DNA from: Scybalomonas sp905214925
Lineage (GTDB): Bacteria; Bacillota; Clostridia; Lachnospirales; Lachnospiraceae
Direction of reading: 5' to 3'
NCBI GenBank assembly: GCA_905214925.1
Contig: CAJMOB010000005.1
Location: 1 to 64,000 of the forward strand
DNA: 64,000 nucleotides
In this document: piece by piece, positions 9,718-17,168 of the stretch
Numbering within the stretch: the stretch's first letter is position 1
Layout of the letters: every line of letters starts with the position of its first letter
Translations under genes and position numbers: made by a program
The notes under the pieces: model-generated
What the model was told of the DNA's origin: nothing
The model's database searches: none
What the model saw: the letters and a program-made list of their open reading frames with translations, nothing else

Positions 9718-10204
9718 CTCGAATTCTCCCTCCTAATTCCACTTGAATCATGGGAAGTTCCGATTTTGAAATAAAAAAATAAGAGCGAAGTTTACTTGCC
9801 ATACTTTTGCTTTTACTCGTAACTTTCATAAAAAAGAAATCTCCTCGCTCCATTTGATAAGTCCGATTTTGTTCTAGAACTGTAAATAAAATGTCATCTT
9901 CATAAACATTTTTATAATGCTTGATTAGCTTTTCGGATTGTTCTTCTGGGTAATAGACAGCCTTTTCATGTTCCATCTCAATCTCATAAATCATTCCCGT
10001 TCGATTTAATTCCTGCTGATATTGCTGATACATTCCCGGTGATAAATAGCCATTACTTCTAATATGCTCCACCAAATAATCTGTTTTTGCTAACACATAG
10101 TTTTCTAACATTAAATCTTTTCGTTCTTCCATCAAAAGTAATGGTGCAAAAAACAATAAAATAACGGCAAGAAAAATACTAGCGATTTTCCCTATACTAT
10201 CCAT
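9704..10204 (-). CDS. Small membrane-anchored protein of the Tad-like operon (pseudopilin-like)
   Basis: 166 residues. The N-terminus MDSIGKIASIFLAVILLFFA forms a single membrane helix; the remainder is soluble and charged. It overlaps the 56-residue gene before it by 8 bases and the following gene by 14, so these genes are tightly packed. No family motif is recognised. Structure and context fit a minor pilin or an assembly factor of the Tad-like machine. Confidence 0.65.
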   Translation of the reverse strand: MDSIGKIASIFLAVILLFFAPLLLMEERKDLMLENYVLAKTDYLVEHIRSNGYLSPGMYQQYQQELNRTGMIYEIEMEHEKAVYYPEEQSEKLIKHYKNVYEDDILFTVLEQNRTYQMERGDFFFMKVTSKSKSMASKLRSYFFISKSELPMIQVELGGRIRDEIS

Positions 10205-10367
10205 TCACCGCTCCATATATGCCCATATCTTGTTCGATTGTCGTTGTTTCTTTTAATGTTTTTAGCATCATACTCTCTTGTTTTAACTGAACCATTGCAA
10301 AAGATAATGCAAAACAAAATAAAAAGGCTGCCATTCCTTGCCAACAAAGCTCCAATACATGTTCCAT
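10197..10367 (-). CDS. 56-residue membrane-anchored small protein (pilin-like)
   Basis: A short frame from ATG 10367 to TAG 10197-10199, preceded by a very strong ribosome site (AGGAGG, 4-5 bases before the start). The start is 10 bases after the stop of the pilin-like gene and the end overlaps the next start, so it fills an otherwise empty slot in the operon. The product begins MEHVLELCWQGMAAFLFCFA, giving one membrane helix at about residues 10-26, then a polar tail. Flp-type pilins are this small, but the usual GLVEY-type cleavage site is absent, so identity is open. Confidence 0.7.
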   Translation of the reverse strand: MEHVLELCWQGMAAFLFCFALSFAMVQLKQESMMLKTLKETTTIEQDMGIYGAVNG

Positions 10368-10376
10368 TGCCGCCTC

Positions 10377-10817
10377 CTATATTTGCTTAAATAACAGTCC
10401 TACAATGACATTGTTGTCATCTCTTAACACATTTCCTTGAAATAATGCATTCGGGTTTACATAATAAATCCCTTTTAGCTCTTGTGCCTCTTTTATGGAA
10501 TGTTTGCTTTTTGCTGTTAATGTAGTGTCCGCATAGATATAACTTGCGAGTCCACCTTTTTTTGTATCCACTTGAATACATAGCTCATCATTTTTAAATT
10601 TATTAATAACATTTAACACTTCGCTTCCAGAAACATCAATGCCATCATACATAATTTTATCGCTTTCCATAAACTCTGCGTTGAGTCGATTGATCTGTCC
10701 TGATCCTGCACTAGCAGTATCTCTTGCCTCTCTTGCAATATAAAATCCAAGACCAATGATAATGCATGTTATCACTGTCCCACCAGCCAATAATAACCCT
10801 TTTAAACTGTTCTCCAT
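10377..10817 (-). CDS. Pilin-like protein of the Tad-like operon
   Basis: 146 residues. A short basic tip (MENSLKGLLLAGGTVITCII) runs straight into a hydrophobic helix at about residues 7-28, then a soluble domain. The glycine pair at the start of the helix and the position after the TadB/C-like gene fit a prepilin or pseudopilin that is assembled by the CpaF motor. I cannot confirm a cleavage site. It is followed within 10 bases by the 56-residue gene. A gap of about 330 bases separates it from the upstream membrane-protein gene. Confidence 0.65.
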   Translation of the reverse strand: MENSLKGLLLAGGTVITCIIIGLGFYIAREARDTASAGSGQINRLNAEFMESDKIMYDGIDVSGSEVLNVINKFKNDELCIQVDTKKGGLASYIYADTTLTAKSKHSIKEAQELKGIYYVNPNALFQGNVLRDDNNVIVGLLFKQI

Positions 10818-11149
10818 TCCTCTCTTACTGCAACATCCTCTTCCATAACTCCATGTTCAAAAATGCTGCCCTCCTCCTTTCCTTTTTCTTCTATTTTTTT
10901 ATTGCTTATTAACGATGGGAAACACGTTCCACGAGTCCCCATCGTTTTTACATCGAATCTAACAAACTCTTTTATTTTTCTCTGATTTTATTTTATCTTT
11001 TTCTCTCTTTCTTCTATATTTCTCCTTTTCTCTTTTTCCCCTCCCTTAATAGCCTTTCCCATTTCCTGTACTCTTCTCTTTCCTTTTCACCCCATCTCTT
11101 TTTTATTTCATCGAAATGCTCTCTTTTTTACCTCCTTTCTTTTTTCTCT
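10818..11149. other. Purine-rich intergenic stretch inside the Tad-like operon
   Basis: No convincing gene. Read on the minus strand, most of the interval is strongly A/G-rich. A good ribosome site (AAGGAGG near 11130) is followed only by an ATG-AAA-stop, so a former small pilin gene could have been lost here. An inverted repeat (ACGATGGG at 10912-10919 and CCCATCGT at 10938-10945) lies upstream of the pilin-like gene. The frame of 46 codons starting inside it is not supported by a ribosome site. Confidence 0.4.
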
Positions 11150-12838
11150 TTATTTAATTTGTTCCAAAAAACTAGAAAGTTGTACCATACTCTCTAAAAC
11201 AACTGGAACAATTAAATACATACTAATTTCAAAAAATAGTGGTACAAAGGCAATGGACTTTGCAAAGAGTCCTCTTTTTTTTACTAATATTTCATTTTCT
11301 TGTCTTCGCCTCTCTTGTTGATTTTTTCTATGTATCAAATAGTCTTCAAACGCCTTTTTCATTCCCACTTGATCGCTAAACACTAAGTCATTTGCTATTT
11401 GCTGTAATCTCATATGTCTCCCTTGCTCTCTTAACTGTTCCATCATATGCTGCTCTCCAATATAAACAGATAATAAACTTCTTCCCCATACATTCTCATA
11501 AATATCACTTCCTTCTTCCATATATTCAATTACAGTTACAGGATCGACACTTTCTGACTTTGATAAGGACAAAAGAATCGTCTCATAATAATCCAATTCA
11601 TATTCCCGATACTGCTCATATTTCCAACATCGATACATACAAAAAATATCGGGTAGCTTCCATCCAAAAAACAAAAAGAAAATAGAACTAAGCCACCATA
11701 GAATCGGAATCCTTGTCTTTTGATATTGTTCTTGATTCTGTTCTAGTTGTTGTATCGCCATTCTTACTAATGTTAGATTTTGACGATGATAAAAAGAAGA
11801 AACTCTTTGCACAATGACTTCTTCATCCAATTCTTTTTCACGGTACTCTTTTCCAATTTCTCTCATGCCTTTTTGCCATTGTTCAAAGGGAATCCCTACA
11901 TAAGATAAAATCTGCCGATCTAATAATTCAGTTCCTTCTAGAGCTTGCATTTTCTTGGCATTCTGTAATACAAGACAAAGACCGATTGCCAAAAGGAAGC
12001 AAATGATGCCCCATAGAATTTTCTTTATAAAGAACTGCTCTGGTGTAATTTTCTCTTTTGCTCTTTGTAAATTCTCTTGATACTTTTGGTATCCAATGTA
12101 ATTTCTCTTTTCCCATATTTCTATGATCCATGCTATCCCCCCGATATGTTCTATTTTTTCTAATAGACGATTATGGTTGGTTCTTTTTTCTATCCATTCT
12201 TTTTCTTCCATAGACGTTCGCAATTGCCAAACTCCCCAATAAGAACTCCCCATCAATAGGAAAAAGAAAAGAACGATTAATTTCCCATACATTCCGTGAT
12301 AAGACGTCATTAGCTCTGGAATATTAGAGGTAGCCCATAGTTCAATTGGCTTTAAGAAAAATGCGGGAAATAAAATCAAAAAACTAAGACCTGAAAACAA
12401 CACTCGAATCTCTTTTCTTTTCCAAATCTCTAATATTAAATCTTGTCTTAATAGACCAATTCCTTCTAAAAACACAGCATCTTTTTGCTGACTACCATAC
12501 TGCATTTCAATGGATAATAACGATGCAAATAACTTTAAAAAACTATTTTTTTGTGTTTTCATATAGCTTCTTCTAACTTCATCTCTTCCATCAGCTAACA
12601 TTTCATAAAGACACTGTGCCTCTTGCGCCATTCTTCCATTTGCCTCACACATGCCATCATAAACTGCCTCTTCTATAATAGGATTCACCATGTAAAATTG
12701 CTTAATTCTTTGTATGAACCACTCAATTTCTTCTAAAAACTTACATTCTAGTTTTTCTTTCTTTTGTCTTTTATAATTTTGAATACTAAAATAAAATGCT
12801 ATCACTCCAACAATCCAGTAAAAAATATCGTTTAACAT
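11150..12838 (-). CDS. Tad-like pilus assembly membrane platform protein (TadB/TadC-like, type II secretion F family)
   Basis: 562 residues with hydrophobic helices near residues 5-17, 145-165, 185-205, 275-295, 390-410 and a long C-terminal one near 530-555, separated by cytoplasmic helical domains. The repeated pattern (cytoplasmic four-helix domain, then membrane helices) looks like TadB and TadC joined in one chain; each normally is about 300 residues. This protein would form the inner-membrane platform turned by the CpaF ATPase encoded just upstream. The start overlaps the ATPase gene by 7 bases and has AAGGA at good spacing. Confidence 0.7.
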   Translation of the reverse strand: MLNDIFYWIVGVIAFYFSIQNYKRQKKEKLECKFLEEIEWFIQRIKQFYMVNPIIEEAVYDGMCEANGRMAQEAQCLYEMLADGRDEVRRSYMKTQKNSFLKLFASLLSIEMQYGSQQKDAVFLEGIGLLRQDLILEIWKRKEIRVLFSGLSFLILFPAFFLKPIELWATSNIPELMTSYHGMYGKLIVLFFFLLMGSSYWGVWQLRTSMEEKEWIEKRTNHNRLLEKIEHIGGIAWIIEIWEKRNYIGYQKYQENLQRAKEKITPEQFFIKKILWGIICFLLAIGLCLVLQNAKKMQALEGTELLDRQILSYVGIPFEQWQKGMREIGKEYREKELDEEVIVQRVSSFYHRQNLTLVRMAIQQLEQNQEQYQKTRIPILWWLSSIFFLFFGWKLPDIFCMYRCWKYEQYREYELDYYETILLSLSKSESVDPVTVIEYMEEGSDIYENVWGRSLLSVYIGEQHMMEQLREQGRHMRLQQIANDLVFSDQVGMKKAFEDYLIHRKNQQERRRQENEILVKKRGLFAKSIAFVPLFFEISMYLIVPVVLESMVQLSSFLEQIK

Positions 12839-14439
12839 AAGGATTCCTTCTCTAAAAACTGTTCCATATCAATTAAAAACTGCTTTCTTTCCTGTACCGT
12901 AAGATATTTTAGTATTTGTTTTTGGGCTTCTTTTGTTATCAAATGTTTCTTACAATATCTACCATTCTCCCATACAATAATGTCTCTTATTTCCACACCT
13001 TCTTTTATAGGAACAATTTCGGTCACTCGTTCTACAAATCTCTCTCCACTTCTGGTCTTTGCCATATGGATATCAAAGTGGATACTTGTCATCACTTGCT
13101 TTAACGCAATTTCTTCATTTCGAAATCCTCCTGCTTGTAACAAGGCATTTCGAAGTCCTTCGATCAGATCTTTTGTCGTCTTAGCGTGATGTGTAAACAT
13201 CGTAAAAAGCGATGCTGTTTGAGAAACTTGAATCAACCAATTGGCCACTTCATTTGTTGCCACCTCACCTAAAATTGTTACAACACCATCTGTTTTTTTC
13301 AAAATATCAAGAGCTTCTTGTCCATGAATCTGCTCTGTCTCCCTAAGAGATACGATGTTTCGCTCTGGATAACGTTCACGCAACTGCAATTCAAATGTTA
13401 ATTCTTGAGTCCGAATCGTATAACTATGGGGAATCAAACCAATAAGCGCCATTAATAATGTTGTCTTACCACATCCTTGGTCTCCTGTAATCCCTGTCAC
13501 CTGACAACCTTTTACTATCCACTTTAAGATTGTTCTTAAACACATGGTCTGATCTCTTACTAAAATATCCCCAAGCTCCAATTGTTTTGCAATATCAAAT
13601 TTTCGTACAAAAAACACCCAGCTCTCGGAAAATGGCGGTCTCATAACAACAACTCGCGATCCATCTTTACGATTTCCTGTAATATATCCTCTTGTTTGAC
13701 TTAATTGACCATAGTTTCCATATCGATAAATATTTTTACAAATCCGAATGAGCTCTTGCTCCTCTTCGAATCTTAAACAGGAGAAATGAATCATCGTTCC
13801 TTTATAAAAAATCCATAAGCTTAATATATCTTTTGATACCCCAGCAGATACCCCATCTAAATTCATAGTTAAAATACGATCTACAATTCCATATCCAAAA
13901 GAATTTTCATAAATGGTCTGTATTACAATCTCTAATTTTTCTACATAATTTAGCTCTCTATATTTTAGATAGAATATTCGATCTAAATCCTGGGCATTTA
14001 CTTCATAGATCGCATCTTCTCCATCATACTTTGGTTGATTCCATCGATAAGTCTGAATTAAAAAGGAAAGTGCATCTTTTCCATGGTCCTTCTCGGTTAA
14101 ATAAAGAAGAATTAAAAATTTTGTTCTTTCTTTCATTCTAAGTGGTTTTTCAAATGGAAGAATTTGATCGAGTAATTCCTCTTTTCTATCTAATTCATTT
14201 TCTAGAAACTCTTTCATATACTCTTGAATCAAATACCTTGCTTGTTCATCTCCATAACTACAATTTTTGATTGCCTGTCTTAAACTCTGTTTACTTTTCT
14301 CCCATTTTACAATTTCTGATTTACTCAGCTTCCATCGACTTGTATCACTTCTTAAAATATTGTAAAACTGCTCTTTCATTAACTCAATCAGGTATGGAAT
14401 ACTATCGATACTATCATATCTTTGTTTTTGCTCTATCAC
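12832..14439 (-). CDS. CpaF/TadA-family pilus assembly ATPase
   Basis: Secretion ATPase of the VirB11/TadA family, 535 residues from the chosen GTG at 14439. Walker A is GDQGCGKTT near residue 323. An Asp-box/Walker B-like region is TILGEVATNE, and the conserved His motif is FTHHAKT. The N-terminal 200 residues are a family-variable helical domain. It hydrolyses ATP to drive pilin extrusion through the TadB/C platform encoded immediately downstream. The GTG has AGGGAGGAG six bases ahead and overlaps the previous gene by 26 bases; the alternative ATG at 14460 has no clear ribosome site. Confidence 0.88.
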   Translation of the reverse strand: MIEQKQRYDSIDSIPYLIELMKEQFYNILRSDTSRWKLSKSEIVKWEKSKQSLRQAIKNCSYGDEQARYLIQEYMKEFLENELDRKEELLDQILPFEKPLRMKERTKFLILLYLTEKDHGKDALSFLIQTYRWNQPKYDGEDAIYEVNAQDLDRIFYLKYRELNYVEKLEIVIQTIYENSFGYGIVDRILTMNLDGVSAGVSKDILSLWIFYKGTMIHFSCLRFEEEQELIRICKNIYRYGNYGQLSQTRGYITGNRKDGSRVVVMRPPFSESWVFFVRKFDIAKQLELGDILVRDQTMCLRTILKWIVKGCQVTGITGDQGCGKTTLLMALIGLIPHSYTIRTQELTFELQLRERYPERNIVSLRETEQIHGQEALDILKKTDGVVTILGEVATNEVANWLIQVSQTASLFTMFTHHAKTTKDLIEGLRNALLQAGGFRNEEIALKQVMTSIHFDIHMAKTRSGERFVERVTEIVPIKEGVEIRDIIVWENGRYCKKHLITKEAQKQILKYLTVQERKQFLIDMEQFLEKESLC

Positions 14440-15229
14440 TAGACTCCTCCCTTCTATCATATCGTTCGATCCGTTTTCCTACTATTTCCACTTGCTTCCA
14501 AAAATCACTCTTTTCTTTTTGATCTCGTTGGAAGGCCAAATACTGCATTCCCTTTCCTCTTGACCATGTATCCATATAAAGATTCGAAAAAGGAATTCCT
14601 CCAATACAACTCTTTCCAATCTGAGGATATAAAATCTTAACATTCGTAATGTTCCAAAAAGACTTCTTTTCATATTTACATAAAATGACTTGTTCCTTTT
14701 CTTCCATCACTTTCTCATTCCTCCATCGCTCTATTATCCAACGATTTTGTGGAAGAAAATAGAGGACTACATCCGCATATTGCTTAATCTGTTCCAATAG
14801 TTCTTGCTGCTCCCATTCTAGATCCACATAAATGACTCCAAAAATCTCTTTATAAAAATTCAACAGAGTTGGAAAGTATTTTAGAAGATTTTCTTCATAC
14901 AGTTTTTGATTTTTCTTCTTAGTAGAAGGTAATAATTCAAATTGATTCTCTCCTGAATACATGGTAATTGTCGCTCGTTCTATTACTTCTTCTCGTTCCA
15001 TACCAGCCATTTCATTCCGAATCACCTCATCAATTCCCTTCATCTTCCAATACTCTTCTTTTTTCCATTTTTTTTGACCTAATAACGTTTCTTCTAAATT
15101 CCCATGAAATCCTGTCTGAATCAATAATGTTTTCTTTCTAAATTCAAAATAATTCCATGCACATAATGCAGACAAGCTACTAGAAACTCCAAACTGTGGT
15201 CCCATAGGGCTAAATCCTATGACTATCAT
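14414..15229 (-). CDS. TadZ/CpaE-like MinD-fold protein with degenerate P-loop
   Basis: 271 residues from ATG 15229, whose ATGA overlaps the stop of the preceding gene and which has AGGGGG six bases upstream; the long frame from 15346 is not needed. The start, MIVIGFSPMGPQFGVSSSLS, has the place and shape of a MinD/ParA deviant Walker A loop but lacks the GKT lysine pattern. TadZ/CpaE proteins place the pilus machine at a cell site and are often ATP-binding. Loss of the P-loop suggests a structural localisation role. Lies directly upstream of the CpaF ATPase. Confidence 0.7.
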   Translation of the reverse strand: MIVIGFSPMGPQFGVSSSLSALCAWNYFEFRKKTLLIQTGFHGNLEETLLGQKKWKKEEYWKMKGIDEVIRNEMAGMEREEVIERATITMYSGENQFELLPSTKKKNQKLYEENLLKYFPTLLNFYKEIFGVIYVDLEWEQQELLEQIKQYADVVLYFLPQNRWIIERWRNEKVMEEKEQVILCKYEKKSFWNITNVKILYPQIGKSCIGGIPFSNLYMDTWSRGKGMQYLAFQRDQKEKSDFWKQVEIVGKRIERYDRREESSDRAKTKI

Positions 15230-15885
15230 ATCATTCCCCCTGTAGGAAGATGTAAGATTCCTATCTCCTCTCTTTCTTGATACTCTAGCCAACGCCTTAC
15301 AAGACTCCATACAATTCGCTTCATAGAAGATGATGTTCTCTCCCATGGAATGTCATATTGGTATTGGCATCGCATTTGATTTTTTCTCTCTCTTTCTCCC
15401 CATGGACAACAAAAATAATTGGATTCTTTTAGCTTCATTTCTGTCATCATTCTCCTTAAATAAAAAGACATTTTTCGGATTGGACTTTCTTCTTTTACCA
15501 CCAAAAATCGTTCAATCTTGGAAGGAATCTTTAAATTTTCCACAATTTCTAAATGATGTCTTTGCATATCCGTTACAAAGCAAATGCTATGGCATAAAAA
15601 GAACTCCTTTCCTTTTGAACTGTATTCAAAATCTATTAAAATAAAATCATAGGTTTCCTCTTCTATATACTGCTTTATTTCTGTAATCTCTGGTGCTCCT
15701 ACATAAAAAAGATCTCGATATTCCGTTACTTTTTGAAAAACATATTCTGGCACTGTTGCCATAAGTTCTTGCAAAGGGGTATAATCTACTAATAGCACTT
15801 GAAAATTCATCTCACTCAGTACATGACCTACATAAGAAATAAAATCATAATGATTTCCTCCTAAAAATCCAATCACCCTAGTCAA
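15226..15885 (-). CDS. Second TadZ/CpaE-like protein of the pilus operon
   Basis: About 219 residues from a TTG at 15885, chosen because AGGAGG lies nine bases ahead and the protein then opens with TRVIGFLGGNHYDFISYVG, as in MinD-fold proteins. Frames from ATG 15951 or 15903 would add a basic tail inside the previous gene. The GFLGGNH segment is where a P-loop would be, again without a lysine. An IDFE segment near residue 90 resembles the Walker B strand. It overlaps genes on both sides by a few bases. Assignment as a TadZ-like partner rests on fold pattern and neighbours. Confidence 0.6.
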   Translation of the reverse strand: MTRVIGFLGGNHYDFISYVGHVLSEMNFQVLLVDYTPLQELMATVPEYVFQKVTEYRDLFYVGAPEITEIKQYIEEETYDFILIDFEYSSKGKEFFLCHSICFVTDMQRHHLEIVENLKIPSKIERFLVVKEESPIRKMSFYLRRMMTEMKLKESNYFCCPWGERERKNQMRCQYQYDIPWERTSSSMKRIVWSLVRRWLEYQEREEIGILHLPTGGMI

Positions 15886-16558
15886 AATACACCACCTCCT
15901 CATTTTCCTGCTCTTCGTTTTGTTCTTGCATACTAAGATTCCTTTTTTCACTTTCCTTATTTTGTAATCGCATATTCTCCTCCAACCCTTGACGATATTT
16001 TTTCCATAAAGATATTTGTGCTTTCTCTACAACATTTGGATCATTTTGCATTAACTCATAGACTGCTTCTTTTGGAATATAATTGACGGTCGAAGAATCT
16101 TGCTTCATATCCCTTCGATACCTTACGGTATAAAGGATTCCATTCATATACTCACAATCCACCATACTGCTGGCTAGACGCAACATCTCTTCTTCTAAAA
16201 GCCACATCGTCATTGTATTTTCTTCTATTGCTACGTCATAACATCCTCTCTGTGCTATTACTACATATTCTTCTCCATCTGGATAACGGATTCGGATATC
16301 GATGCTATCCCCTTCTTGTAACCCACTCTGCAGCGCAACACCTTTTACTTCAATCCCTCTTTCTCTTCCAATCCATCGCTCTTCTTTTTGTTTTACTCCC
16401 TCTTGTATGGAAGTGATTTCTTCCACTATGTTATTTTCTTTCTTCTGTTTCTCTCCCTGTTCTTTCAGAACGGATTTGACCTCTCCTCCCTTTTCCTCTA
16501 CTGTCATATTTCTTTTTACAAATAATAAAATTACCGCTATCACAATAAAAACAGCCAT
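15878..16558 (-). CDS. CpaB/RcpC-like pilus assembly protein with SAF domain
   Basis: 226 residues from ATG 16558. An N-terminal membrane helix (MAVFIVIAVILLFV) is followed by a linker and a SAF-like domain (about residues 60-125, containing GVALQSGLQEGDSIDIRIRY), as in CpaB/RcpC, which bind peptidoglycan or guide the pilus through the envelope. The C-terminal part is charged and helical. ATG 16558 has no ribosome site. The same frame stays open upstream to an ATT codon at 16607-16609 that lies eight bases after a perfect AGGAGG; starting there adds 17 residues including a basic patch before the helix. First gene of the operon. Confidence 0.72.
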   Translation of the reverse strand: MAVFIVIAVILLFVKRNMTVEEKGGEVKSVLKEQGEKQKKENNIVEEITSIQEGVKQKEERWIGRERGIEVKGVALQSGLQEGDSIDIRIRYPDGEEYVVIAQRGCYDVAIEENTMTMWLLEEEMLRLASSMVDCEYMNGILYTVRYRRDMKQDSSTVNYIPKEAVYELMQNDPNVVEKAQISLWKKYRQGLEENMRLQNKESEKRNLSMQEQNEEQENEEVVYFD

Positions 16559-16817
16559 GCAAATGGGCCATTTCTTTTTGTGCCATCGCAGCCATCTACC
16601 TTGATAAATAGAATGGTCCTCCTCTCCACTTTTCTTTTTTTATTTTTCTTTCGTTCTTTACATTAAAATCAAATTTATTTTTAATTACTTATTTTTATTT
16701 CATCTTTTGGAAAAAATTAGACTACTATTCAATTAGAAAAATGTATTTTTTTAATTCTATTATCAGATTTTAAATAAATAAAAATATATATTTTCAACAT
16801 TTCCTTAGTTTTAAATC

Positions 16818-16846
16818 TTTATAGAATCTTTATACCTTTTTGTCAA
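16818..16846 (-). promoter_or_regulatory. Sigma-A promoter of the Tad-like operon
   Basis: Consensus TTGACA at 16846-16841, a 17-base spacer, then TATAAA at 16823-16818, reading toward the CpaB-like gene. Transcription would start near 16811, leaving a leader of about 200 bases. No other promoter of this quality was seen in the operon. Confidence 0.75.
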
Positions 16847-17117
16847 AAATTTATACATTAAATTAGACTTGTTTTTCAACTTATAAAATATCTTATCTTT
16901 AGATTATAAAAGAGTTTATTTCGATGTTCTTATATAATAACACCATTACAAGTTTTTTTCAACCCTAAATCACAAAAAATACAACAAATTTACATATTTT
17001 TTATTAATAACAGCAAAATATTACTTTTTTCTACCTCTTGTCACATAAAAAACAACTATCTCACTGGACCTATACAAGAATAGCTTCTGACTCGTCGCCT
17101 TCCCGTAAACGGTGAAA

Positions 17118-17161
17118 AAAGCCCTGCTTCCAAACGAATGTTTTTCCACAGAGCTTTTCTT
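17118..17161 (-). terminator. Intrinsic terminator of the GH31-GH3 operon
   Basis: On the minus strand, AAAAGCTCTG and CAGGGCTTTT form a stem of ten pairs including a G-U pair, followed by a T-run. It starts about eight bases after the GH3 stop codon. Confidence 0.75.
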
Positions 17162-17168
17162 TTCAGAT

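Larger units (their letters stand above)
16610..17168. other. Intergenic region between Tad-like operon and GH3 gene
   Basis: No gene seen. It holds the operon promoter (16818-16846, minus), an untranslated leader of about 200 bases to the first gene, and the terminator of the GH3 gene (about 17118-17161, minus). The remaining 16870-17100 is very AT-rich with no structure I could recognise. Confidence 0.6.

Noticed and set aside
10805..10942. 46-codon minus-strand frame starting in the hairpin before the pilin-like gene
   Set aside because: No ribosome site, starts inside an inverted repeat, and runs into the next gene.
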